Assembly: GCA_013202925.1 (NCBI GenBank)
Contig: JABMRA010000136.1
Span: forward strand, 1 to 9,629
Direction of reading: 5' to 3'
Length of the DNA stretch: 9,629 nt
Source: Candidatus Omnitrophota bacterium
Lineage (GTDB): Bacteria; Omnitrophota; Gorgyraeia; Gorgyraeales; Gorgyraeaceae
Part shown: piece after piece, positions 1-6,855 of the stretch
Position numbering within the stretch: position 1 is the first letter of the stretch
Layout: each line of letters begins with the position of its first letter
The notes under the pieces: generated by a model
What the model saw: only the letters and a program-made list of their open reading frames with translations
The model's database searches: none
Told to the model about the DNA's origin: nothing
Made by a program: the position numbers and the translations under genes

Positions 1-23
1 CTCTTGTCATTTCCGCTTTCCTG

Positions 24-68
24 AAAATGCTTGCCCATTTAGTCCAGGACTAAATGGGGAAGCATTTT
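24..68. repeat. Near-perfect 22-bp inverted repeat at the rseP 3' end (possible bidirectional terminator)
   Basis: Arms 24-45 and 47-68 are reverse complements at 21 of 22 positions (the one mismatch is G33 against G59) around a single central base. The structure overlaps the rseP stop codon (67-69). Read on the minus strand the arm starts with AAAA and ends with TTTT, so the RNA would form a very stable hairpin with a short U-run. This could end the rseP transcript and, by symmetry, also one arriving from the left. The tail is only four T long and the stem is AT-rich near its tip, so a mobile palindromic repeat is an equally good reading. Nothing else is recognisable in 1-23. Confidence 0.7.
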
Positions 69-1152
69 ACTTGCGCCAGAGGTTCGTGAGTTTCTCAAAA
101 ACGCCGTAGCGCATGAAATCATTGTAAAAGACAAACAGCATCAGACATATCAGTAAAACCAATCCTGCCTGAGTTATGTTTTCCTGCAGTTTATGCGAGA
201 TGGGTTTTCGGCGCGCCTTCTCTATTGCCAGAAACAAAATGTGCCCGCCGTCCAAAACAGGCACTGGCAAGAGATTGAATATGGCGAGCGAAGCGCTTAA
301 TATACCCATTAGATGTAAGAGATACACAATCCCCATCCTTGCCGCCTGCCCTGTTATGTAAAATATGCCGACAGGCCCGGTGACCGAGTCCTTGAAGGAG
401 ATCGCGCCGGTCATACTCGCCCACAACGCCCTGTAGGTAAGGTAGGTGAGCATGACTAATTTTTTACCGCCCATATAAACGGATTTTACGGGATTATATC
501 TCACATACACCATCTCATCCGAAGGCATGATGCCTATAAGCCCCACCCTTTTTTTTGAACCAAAGACCGTCTTGAGATCCTGCGCCTTCGGCGTGACCAA
601 TATATCCATCGTGCTTCCGTCTCTCTCGATGACAAGCTCCATGTTGGTCTCTTTATTGGTATGGACGATGCGCGTAACATCTTCCCAATAATCCGTATCC
701 TCGCCATTGACCTTCAAAATCCTGTCGCCTGTCTTCAGGCCCGCGGCCTCACCTGGAAAATTCGACAGGACCTCTCCTACCGTGGAGGTCAGCGTAGGAT
801 ATCCTACGACAAAAATAAATGAAAAGATAAAAAATGCCAGCACGTAATTCAGCAGAGGCCCTGCGAAGATTATCCTTGAGCGTTCGCCGATCGAGCGGGA
901 CATGTATTCCCATTTTTCGCCCTTCACCCCGTCGGCCTCTGACTCGCCGGCCAGCTTTATGTAGCCGCCCAAGGGTATCGCGGAAACAGAATACCGCGTT
1001 CCACCCTTTGTGACCCCGAATATCTCCGGCCCGAATCCAACGGAAAATTTTTCCACGCGCACGCCAATCCTCTTGGCAACGATAAAATGCCCGAATTCAT
1101 GCACGATAACCAGTATACTCAATACAATTATAAAACTAATCGCTGACAACAC
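67..1152 (-). CDS. rseP: RseP-family site-2 zinc metalloprotease
   Basis: Intramembrane metalloprotease of the M50/S2P family, which in better known bacteria cuts anti-sigma factors and remnant signal peptides in the inner membrane. The zinc motif HEFGH is at residues 18-22 inside the first membrane segment. A GGYIK membrane-loop motif is at 62-66, FAGPLLNY at 96-103, one PDZ domain at about 122-190, GPVGI at 269-273, and the second catalytic motif LDGG at 300-303 inside NLLPVPVLDGGH. A last membrane segment lies at about 329-346. The protein has 361 residues and a single PDZ, against about 450 residues and two PDZ in E. coli, as is common outside Proteobacteria. The start is GTG, supported by AAGGAG seven bases upstream, and it overlaps the dxr 3' end by 17 nt, so translation is probably coupled. 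It is the last gene of the uppS-cdsA-dxr-rseP operon seen here. Confidence 0.95.
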   Translation of the reverse strand: MLSAISFIIVLSILVIVHEFGHFIVAKRIGVRVEKFSVGFGPEIFGVTKGGTRYSVSAIPLGGYIKLAGESEADGVKGEKWEYMSRSIGERSRIIFAGPLLNYVLAFFIFSFIFVVGYPTLTSTVGEVLSNFPGEAAGLKTGDRILKVNGEDTDYWEDVTRIVHTNKETNMELVIERDGSTMDILVTPKAQDLKTVFGSKKRVGLIGIMPSDEMVYVRYNPVKSVYMGGKKLVMLTYLTYRALWASMTGAISFKDSVTGPVGIFYITGQAARMGIVYLLHLMGILSASLAIFNLLPVPVLDGGHILFLAIEKARRKPISHKLQENITQAGLVLLICLMLFVFYNDFMRYGVFEKLTNLWRK

Positions 1153-2290
1153 CTAAAAGCTCCTTTGTTTTTAACCGCGCCCACGCATCAACCCCCAATA
1201 CATCCCTTAGTCCGGCGCCCTTTATACCCCTGTGCCGCGCCAGGACCTTTTCAATGACCTTTGCTATGTCAGTAAACTTTATCCGGCCCTTAAGAAACTG
1301 ACCGACTGCCACTTCGTTTGCTGCATTCAAAACGCACGGGTATGTCTCACCGCGCCTGGCTGCCTCATAGGCGATCCTCAGGCACGGAAACTTCTTAAAA
1401 TCAGGTGAATAAAAATGCAACGCCTCTGATTTAGAAAACGTAACGCCTTTCACGGAAGAGGAGACCCTCGAAGGATACGTAAGGGCATATTGTATCGGCG
1501 TCCTCATGTCGCACGTACCCATGTGCGCCAGTATAGACCCGTCGACAAATTCCACCATTGAATGGACCACTGTCTCAGGGTGGATCAATACCTCAATATT
1601 GCCGACGTCAAGGCCAAAAAGGTGATGCGCTTCGATCACCTCCAGCCCCTTATTCATCATCGTGGCTGAATCCACTGAGATCTTCTTCCCCATCTTCCAT
1701 CTAGGGTGCTTGACTGCCTTTTCGGGTGAGATATACTTGAAACTCTTTTTGGGAGTGGCCAGGAACGGGCCGCCCGAACCTGTGAGGTAGATCTTTTTTG
1801 GCGCTGAGCGGCCTGACTCTACGCATTGAAAAACAGCGTTGTGTTCGCTGTCAACAGGCAGTATCTTTACGGCCTTGCGTCTTGCATCCTTCATGATAAT
1901 ATCGCCTGCCATGACAAGCGCTTCTTTGTTTGCAAGGGCAAGTCTTTTTATATTAGCCATGGCCTTTAGGATCGGCATAAGTGCGGACGAGCCCACTATT
2001 CCGACGAGAAGCGTATCGACCTTCAAATCAGCTGCCATGCCGCACAGCCCTTCTTCCCCCTCGTATAGTTTTATCTTTGGCAACGATATCTTCCTGAATC
2101 TCCTTGCCGCGGCCGCATCGACCACGCACACGGCCTTTGGCCTGAATCTCTTTACCTGCCTCGACAAGAGATCCACATTGGAATTCGCGGAAAGCGCGGA
2201 GACCCTGAATCTATCCGGAAACCTGGAAATGACATCAAGGGCACTCGTGCCTATTGAACCGGTTGAACCTAAAACCGAAACTGTCTGCAT
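1136..2290 (-). CDS. dxr: 1-deoxy-D-xylulose 5-phosphate reductoisomerase
   Basis: Converts 1-deoxy-D-xylulose 5-phosphate to 2-C-methyl-D-erythritol 4-phosphate with NADPH, the committed step of the MEP isoprenoid pathway, in the cytosol. The NADPH-binding loop GSTGSIG is at residues 8-14 and LALANKEALV at 117-126. The metal site PVDSEH is at 145-150 (D147, E149), with its third ligand E217 in MNKGLEVIEA. The phosphate and flexible-loop residues H195 and W198 are in KHPRWKMG, and LNAANEVAV is at 321-329. Length 384 is close to the usual 385-400, and all catalytic residues I know are present. The ATG lies 28 nt after the cdsA stop with a purine-rich GGGAAGGG about ten bases upstream. Its 3' end overlaps rseP. 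The product feeds UppS two genes upstream through later pathway steps not encoded in this window. Confidence 0.97.
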   Translation of the reverse strand: MQTVSVLGSTGSIGTSALDVISRFPDRFRVSALSANSNVDLLSRQVKRFRPKAVCVVDAAAARRFRKISLPKIKLYEGEEGLCGMAADLKVDTLLVGIVGSSALMPILKAMANIKRLALANKEALVMAGDIIMKDARRKAVKILPVDSEHNAVFQCVESGRSAPKKIYLTGSGGPFLATPKKSFKYISPEKAVKHPRWKMGKKISVDSATMMNKGLEVIEAHHLFGLDVGNIEVLIHPETVVHSMVEFVDGSILAHMGTCDMRTPIQYALTYPSRVSSSVKGVTFSKSEALHFYSPDFKKFPCLRIAYEAARRGETYPCVLNAANEVAVGQFLKGRIKFTDIAKVIEKVLARHRGIKGAGLRDVLGVDAWARLKTKELLGVVSD

Positions 2291-2318
2291 CTATTACGCA
2301 TCCCTTCCCAAAAATGCT

Positions 2319-3119
2319 TTACATGATGATGATCAGGTATATGTAAAAAATAGGGGCGGTAAAAAGGATGCTGTCGATCACATCCAGCACCCCTCCGAGG
2401 CCAGGAAGAAAAAGGCTTGAATCCTTTACCTGGTAATCACGTTTTACCAAACTCTCGGCCAGGTCTCCGAGCTGCGCAAACACGCCGATTAAGATACCGC
2501 CCATGAGTATGGTCCCCAACGACATCCAGCCCAGATATGAGCGGCTTATCAGGGCAAACACCACGCTAAATAAAAATCCTCCGACCGCGCCCTCGACTGA
2601 TTTCTTGGGACTTATCCTGGGTATAAGCGCGTGCCTGCCGAACTTTGAGCCCACGAGATACGCGCCGATATCCCCTGCCTTTGTCACTAAAAGCAGATAG
2701 GCCACCAGCTTATGCCCGTCTTCCAGAAATCTGAGCTTTACGAGAAATGTAAAAAACCATCCTATATAAAAAATGCCGAGCAGGGTCAGGGCGATCAGGG
2801 TCACTGCATTGTTGTTTTCCTTTCTTGCAAACTGCATGAGAAAAAGCGATATCAGCGCAATAATAAAAAACAATGCCTCCCACATGCCTCCCGTGGACCT
2901 GTAAAAATATGTTATATAGGGCAAAAACATCCCTGAGATTATACCGAGACATATAAAGCTCGGCGGGAAAAGATTCTTTGTGTCCAGGCGGAAGAATTCA
3001 TAAAGCCCCATACCTATGAATATCGAGGCCGCCACGCTGAACGTCCATACAGGCAGGATAAAAATCGTAATAATAGTTATTGATATTAAGATTACTGATG
3101 TGATAGAGCGTTTGAACAT
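2319..3119 (-). CDS. cdsA: Phosphatidate cytidylyltransferase (CDP-diacylglycerol synthase)
   Basis: Integral membrane enzyme making CDP-diacylglycerol from phosphatidic acid and CTP, releasing pyrophosphate; the precursor of bacterial phospholipids. About seven to eight hydrophobic segments fill the 266 residues. Conserved family elements are TKAGDIGAYLVG near 145-157, SPKKSVEG at 180-187 and the C-terminal signature at about 223-250 (SLVKRDYQVKDSS followed by LPGLGGVLDVIDS). In that signature the usual PGHGG-x-x-DR-x-D is PGLGG (L241 for His) and D-V-I-D (Val for Arg), while both acidic residues D246 and D249 are kept. The ATG overlaps the uppS stop by one base (TAATG), so the two are almost surely translated together, and dxr follows 28 nt later. 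Function is confident; the signature change is described among the findings. Confidence 0.93.
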   Translation of the reverse strand: MFKRSITSVILISITIITIFILPVWTFSVAASIFIGMGLYEFFRLDTKNLFPPSFICLGIISGMFLPYITYFYRSTGGMWEALFFIIALISLFLMQFARKENNNAVTLIALTLLGIFYIGWFFTFLVKLRFLEDGHKLVAYLLLVTKAGDIGAYLVGSKFGRHALIPRISPKKSVEGAVGGFLFSVVFALISRSYLGWMSLGTILMGGILIGVFAQLGDLAESLVKRDYQVKDSSLFLPGLGGVLDVIDSILFTAPIFYIYLIIIM

Positions 3120-3814
3120 TATCTGCCGAACCTTCTTTCCCTTTTCTGGTATTCGTCGATCGCTGCCTTTAGATCTCCTTCGCGAAAATCAGGCCAGAAT
3201 TTCTGAGTCACATATATCTCGGCGTAAGAGAGCTGCCACAATAAAAAATTCGAAAGACGCATCTCGCCGCTTGTGCGTATCAAAAGGTCAGGGTCAGGAG
3301 AGTCCTTTGTGTAAAGGTACTGCGCGAATAATTTCTCGTCTATCCCGGACGGATCTATTGTCCCATCTTTTGCATCCTGTGACAGGGCCCTTGCGGCATT
3401 GACGATCTCCTGCCTGGAACCGTAACTCAGGGCAATATTTAAAATAAGTTTATCGTAATGCGCGGTATCCTTTTCGGCCTGCTCTATTTTCTTTCTCACT
3501 CCCGGCTCTATCCTATCCCTTTCGCCGATCACGCGCAGCCTTACATTGTTTTTATGAAAGATCCGCATCTGGCTCTTTAAAAAATTCTCCAGCAACCCGA
3601 AAAGCGCCCTTACCTCAGGCCTTGGCCGCTGCCAGTTTTCAGTGGAAAACGCGTAGACAGTCAGGTATTTGACCCCAAACTTTATACAGGAAGAGACCGC
3701 CCTTTTTACAGACTCCACCCCCTGCTTGTGCCCGACTATCTTGGGCAGGCCTCTCTTCTTGGCCCACCGGCCATTCCCGTCCATTATTATTGCAATATGT
3801 CTCGGCGTGCTCAT
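3119..3814 (-). CDS. uppS: Isoprenyl transferase (undecaprenyl diphosphate synthase family)
   Basis: cis-Prenyltransferase that adds isopentenyl diphosphate units to farnesyl diphosphate to build the C55 lipid carrier for peptidoglycan and other wall polymers, releasing pyrophosphate at each step. IMDGNGRWA at residues 10-18 holds the catalytic Asp (D12). FSTENW is at 56-61, GSRQEI at 132-137 and the diphosphate-binding block LLIRTSGEMRLSNFLLWQ at 177-194, with SYAEIYVT after it. Length 231 is slightly below E. coli UppS (253), with a short N-terminus. The chosen ATG has GGGA four bases upstream, which is a weak ribosome site. An ATG seven bases further up is out of frame and stops at once. 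It is the first gene of the operon and overlaps cdsA by one base. Product chain length (C55 or other) cannot be told from sequence alone. Confidence 0.95.
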   Translation of the reverse strand: MSTPRHIAIIMDGNGRWAKKRGLPKIVGHKQGVESVKRAVSSCIKFGVKYLTVYAFSTENWQRPRPEVRALFGLLENFLKSQMRIFHKNNVRLRVIGERDRIEPGVRKKIEQAEKDTAHYDKLILNIALSYGSRQEIVNAARALSQDAKDGTIDPSGIDEKLFAQYLYTKDSPDPDLLIRTSGEMRLSNFLLWQLSYAEIYVTQKFWPDFREGDLKAAIDEYQKRERRFGR

Positions 3815-3827
3815 ATCATCCCAACGG

Positions 3828-3877
3828 AAAATAAAAACGCGAATGCGTCTTTTCTAAAGCCACTATTCGCGCTTTTA
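3828..3877 (-). terminator. Rho-independent terminator after the OmpA-family lipoprotein gene
   Basis: Arms 3865-3877 and 3832-3844 pair at 12 of 13 positions, and the odd pair can be G-U in RNA. The core is CGCGAAT/ATTCGCG with a 20-nt loop. On the minus strand the stem runs into the T-rich tail TTTTTATTTT (3837-3828). This is a textbook intrinsic terminator for the gene ending at 3927. It stops only 13 nt before the uppS start codon, so it also sits in front of the uppS operon and could act on it. Confidence 0.8.
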
Positions 3878-3882
3878 TTCAA
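3853..3882 (-). promoter_or_regulatory. Weak candidate promoter for the uppS operon
   Basis: On the minus strand TTGAAT (3882-3877) and TTTAGA (3858-3853) are 18 bp apart, matching sigma70 boxes at 4/6 and 3/6. If used, transcription would start inside the downstream arm of the terminator hairpin, so the transcript would lack the upstream arm and escape termination. The match is weak. It is listed because some promoter is expected between the terminated lipoprotein gene and uppS, and the surrounding 3880-3910 is very AT-rich. Confidence 0.25.
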
Positions 3883-3911
3883 ATCCATAAAAAATTTATA
3901 TTTATTCTACA

Positions 3912-3924
3912 GCGGCAATGCCGC
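3912..3924 (-). other. Small GC-rich hairpin directly after the lipoprotein stop codon
   Basis: GCGGC and GCCGC pair around a 3-nt loop, two bases past the stop of the lipoprotein gene. No T-run follows directly, so it is not a complete terminator by itself. It may protect the mRNA 3' end or assist the larger terminator about 35 nt further on. Confidence 0.4.
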
Positions 3925-3926
3925 GG

Positions 3927-4658
3927 TTACTTAGTATATCTCTTTAACTTCTCCTGGATCCTTCTTTTTCTCTTTGTTATCTCTTCTATATCTGCCTCGA
4001 TCTTTTCTATGTTCTTCGGAAGCACGACTATCTCAACGCGCCTGTTTTGCCTGCGGCCTTCCGGCGTATCATTGGAGACAACGGGTTTATATTCGCCTCG
4101 GCCAATGGCAGACACGTTCTTTGGCTCGATCCCCCGCTCGTCCACAATATAATGAAGCACGCTCGTGGCCCTTGAGGTCGAGAGTTCCCAATTGGACTTC
4201 CATCCAGAGTGCTTTATCGGCTCATTGTCCGTATGTCCCTCTATGCCTATCTCCCTGCCTCCTAAATTTTCCTTAAGGACCTTTGCGACCTTATCCAATA
4301 CCGGCATGGCATCATTCTTTATCTCTGCCTTTCCTGAATCAAAGAGCACCTCAGCCAAAAATATAATGGCAAGGCCCCTCTCAGCCATTTCCAGGCGCAC
4401 CTCTTTCTCGCCTATTTCCTTCTGCAGCTGCTTTTCCAGGAGCTTCTTTGCCCTGTCAAGTTCTGATATCTCGTCCTCTTTTGCCTGATCGAGCTGCGCC
4501 AGCCTTGCATTTAACGCCTCGATCTCGTGATTGAGTGATTGTATTCTTTCGATGTCGCTTCGCCGGCCTTTTTGAATGGTTATTGAACAGCCGGAAACCA
4601 CCATGGTAAGTAAAATCGTGCATAAAACCAAATAAAATAGACCTGTTCTTTTTATCAT
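3927..4658 (-). CDS. OmpA-family peptidoglycan-binding lipoprotein with coiled coil
   Basis: Predicted outer-membrane-anchored lipoprotein that grips peptidoglycan, like Pal or an OmpA C-terminal domain. A signal peptide with a hydrophobic stretch at 7-21 ends in the lipobox VSGC, giving a lipidated Cys24. Residues about 33-93 are charged and heptad-like (coiled coil). The OmpA domain spans about 98-212: FLAEVLFDSGKAEI, GHTDNEPI (141-148, D144 in the diaminopimelate-binding position), SNWELSTSRA (155-164, R163 as partner) and GRRQNRRVEI (201-210). A basic helical tail of about 30 residues, 214-243, extends beyond the domain. The ATG is set by a strong TAAGGAGG six bases upstream. It has its own promoter and terminator, so it is probably a single-gene unit. 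It is not clearly Pal, because the coiled coil before the domain is longer than Pal's linker; a MotB-like or general envelope spacer role is also possible. Confidence 0.88.
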   Translation of the reverse strand: MIKRTGLFYLVLCTILLTMVVSGCSITIQKGRRSDIERIQSLNHEIEALNARLAQLDQAKEDEISELDRAKKLLEKQLQKEIGEKEVRLEMAERGLAIIFLAEVLFDSGKAEIKNDAMPVLDKVAKVLKENLGGREIGIEGHTDNEPIKHSGWKSNWELSTSRATSVLHYIVDERGIEPKNVSAIGRGEYKPVVSNDTPEGRRQNRRVEIVVLPKNIEKIEADIEEITKRKRRIQEKLKRYTK

Positions 4659-4691
4659 ATATAGCCTCCTTAGTTTTTTATTAATATAAAT

Positions 4692-4720
4692 ATATTACGG
4701 CGCAACCCCTGTAAAGTCAA
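4692..4720 (-). promoter_or_regulatory. Strong sigma70-type promoter of the OmpA-family lipoprotein gene
   Basis: On the minus strand a -35 box TTGACT (4720-4715) and a -10 box TAATAT (4697-4692) are separated by exactly 17 bp. Each box matches consensus at five of six positions. Transcription would begin near 4685, giving a leader of about 27 nt with the TAAGGAGG ribosome site (4672-4665) inside it. The -35 box starts just 16 bp after the hppA stop codon. The AT-rich stretch below the -10 box should aid melting. Confidence 0.8.
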
Positions 4721-4736
4721 GCGTTTTCAGCAGGGT

Positions 4737-6827
4737 TTACTTAACGAGGGTGTTTGCTATTATAAAGGATGCGAAGACAATGGACACCATTGACATCAAT
4801 TTTATCAGGATATTCAGGGACGGGCCTGCTGTATCCTTAAAAGGGTCTCCTACTGTATCGCCTACGACCGCTGCCTTGTGATTCTGGGAACCCTTTCCGC
4901 CTTCGTGTCCGCTTTCGATATATTTTTTTGCATTATCCCAGGCGCCGCCTGAATTCGCCATCATGATCGCCAGGACAAATCCGGAAACAAGCGCGCCTGT
5001 CAAAAGCCCGACACCTGCCTCTATGCCCATTAAAAGCCCGACGACGATCGGGGCAAGGATTGCGAGAAGCGAGGGTACTATCATTTCTTTCTGCGCGCTT
5101 TTTGTGACGATCATAACGCACCTTGCATAGTCTGGTTTTGCCTCTCCCTGCATCAAGCCCTTTATCTCTCTAAACTGCCTCCTTACCTCCATTACAACGC
5201 CCGAGGCAGCCCTGCCGACCGCGCTCATGGTAAGCGAGCAAAAGGCAAACGGAAGCATGCCCCCTATAAAAAGCCCTGCTAAAAGCCGCGGATTCATAAG
5301 ATCTGTATTGAGCGATTTGCCCAATAAATGGATATGTTCCCTGTAAGCAGCTATCAATGCCAGGGCTGATAAGGCAGCGGATCCGATCGCAAAGCCTTTG
5401 CCAGTGGCAGCTGTTGTATTGCCCAGTGTATCCAGCGCGTCTGTGCGTCTGCGCACCTCAGGAGGCTGATGAGACATCTCTGCATTTCCGCCGGCATTGT
5501 CAGCTACAGGCCCGTAGGCATCTGTTGCCAAGGTAATCCCTAGCGTGCTAAGCATGCCCACAGCAGCGATACCTACGCCGTAAAGACCGAGATTGAAATC
5601 TCTTGCCCCGCCTGAAAGATAAAAACTTGAAAGTATTGCAATGGCAACGACTACTACGGGGATCACAGTGGAAAGCATGCCGACTGACAGGCCGCTTATG
5701 ATCACAGTGGCCGGTCCGGTCGAGGCTGATTTAGCAACGTTACGCGTAGGCGGATATTTATCTGATGTAAAATATTCCGTAGAAAGGCCTAGTATAATGC
5801 CGGCGATCAGGCCTGACAGCACAGCCCAGTACACGCCTATAAATTCCATACCGAGCACAAGTTTTATAACAAAATACGAGGCCACTGCGATAAGCGCAGC
5901 GCTTGTAAAAACACCTTTTCGCAGGGCCATAAGGAGCTCGTTCTGGTCCGCCTTTTCTCCTGAGCGCACAAATAAAATGCCTATCACGCTGGCAACCACC
6001 CCAACACCTGCCATGACCAGGGGGATGGTAATGCCTTTCAGGCTTATGCCGTAGCGGATAAACGCGGCTGAGCCCAGCGCCATTGTAGCAACGATCGCTC
6101 CGACGTATGACTCGTACAGATCAGCGCCCATGCCTGCCACATCTCCGACATTGTCTCCGACATTGTCAGCGATCACAGCAGGATTTCTGGGGTCGTCCTC
6201 GGGTATGCCTGCCTCTATCTTCCCTACAAGGTCTGCGCCCACGTCTGCTGCCTTGGTAAAAATGCCTCCGCCCACCCTTGCAAAAAGCGCCATGCAGCTC
6301 GCGCCCATGCCGAAATTCAACATCGTGCTTGTGATATTCTGGATCCTGATGGCCTCGTCAAGGCCGCGATAATACCAGTCCAGAAAATAATACCATATGC
6401 TCAGGTCCAGGAGCCCCAATCCGACCACCATCAGGCCCATGACCGCGCCGCTTGAAAATGCGACCTGGAGGGCGCCGTTTAAACTAGTCCTCGCCGCATT
6501 CGTGGTCCTGGCGCTTGAGCGCGTGGCAACGCTCATGCCGATAAATCCGCAAAGCCCTGAGAAAAATCCGCCTGTAAGAAACGCGAACGGTACGAATATT
6601 ATAAGGTATCCCCTTAGATACAGGAAGAACAGGACGGTAAACATGACTGCAAAAAATATTCCAACGATCGAATACTGCCTTTTAATGTAGGCATAGGCGC
6701 CTTCTCTTACGCATTCTGCGATCTCCTTCATCTGAGAAGTACCTTCATCGTGCCGCAATATCCGCCATATAAGAAAGATTGCAAAAAATATCGCTATCAA
6801 AGATCCCACTGGTGCCAAAAATAACAT
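4737..6827 (-). CDS. hppA: Membrane-bound, probably K+-dependent Na+-pumping pyrophosphatase
   Basis: Polytopic membrane enzyme (about 16 helices, 696 residues) that hydrolyses pyrophosphate and pumps Na+ or H+ outward across the inner membrane. Substrate-binding blocks are complete: TKAADVGADLVGKIEAGIPEDDPRNP near 191-215, DNVGDNVGDVAGMGADLYES at 221-240, ATDAYGPVADNAGGNAEMS near 434-452 and KAAVVGDTVGDPFKDTAGPS at 651-670. Residues 469-478 read GNTTAATGKG. Ala473 and Gly476 at the positions called 460 and 463 in the literature are the K+-dependent type, where K+-independent enzymes have Lys and Thr. Glu239 in DLYESYVG sits where Na+-pumping members have their gate glutamate. Ion choice is inferred from these residues, not shown. 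AGAGGAG lies six bases before the ATG, and purA ends 28 bp upstream, so the pair is probably one transcript. Confidence 0.95.
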   Translation of the reverse strand: MLFLAPVGSLIAIFFAIFLIWRILRHDEGTSQMKEIAECVREGAYAYIKRQYSIVGIFFAVMFTVLFFLYLRGYLIIFVPFAFLTGGFFSGLCGFIGMSVATRSSARTTNAARTSLNGALQVAFSSGAVMGLMVVGLGLLDLSIWYYFLDWYYRGLDEAIRIQNITSTMLNFGMGASCMALFARVGGGIFTKAADVGADLVGKIEAGIPEDDPRNPAVIADNVGDNVGDVAGMGADLYESYVGAIVATMALGSAAFIRYGISLKGITIPLVMAGVGVVASVIGILFVRSGEKADQNELLMALRKGVFTSAALIAVASYFVIKLVLGMEFIGVYWAVLSGLIAGIILGLSTEYFTSDKYPPTRNVAKSASTGPATVIISGLSVGMLSTVIPVVVVAIAILSSFYLSGGARDFNLGLYGVGIAAVGMLSTLGITLATDAYGPVADNAGGNAEMSHQPPEVRRRTDALDTLGNTTAATGKGFAIGSAALSALALIAAYREHIHLLGKSLNTDLMNPRLLAGLFIGGMLPFAFCSLTMSAVGRAASGVVMEVRRQFREIKGLMQGEAKPDYARCVMIVTKSAQKEMIVPSLLAILAPIVVGLLMGIEAGVGLLTGALVSGFVLAIMMANSGGAWDNAKKYIESGHEGGKGSQNHKAAVVGDTVGDPFKDTAGPSLNILIKLMSMVSIVFASFIIANTLVK

Positions 6828-6855
6828 CCAATTCTCCTCTCTATTGCCGCAGTGT

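Noticed and set aside
1839..2420. A 193-codon open frame on the plus strand opposite dxr and cdsA
   Set aside because: It crosses the ends of two well supported minus-strand genes and has no family-like composition or ribosome site that I can defend.
4704..4737. Hairpin AACCCTG / CAGGGGTT as an hppA terminator
   Set aside because: The arms need a bulge, no T-run follows on the minus strand (the next bases are GCGCCG), and the loop holds the -35 box of the next promoter. Too weak to call.
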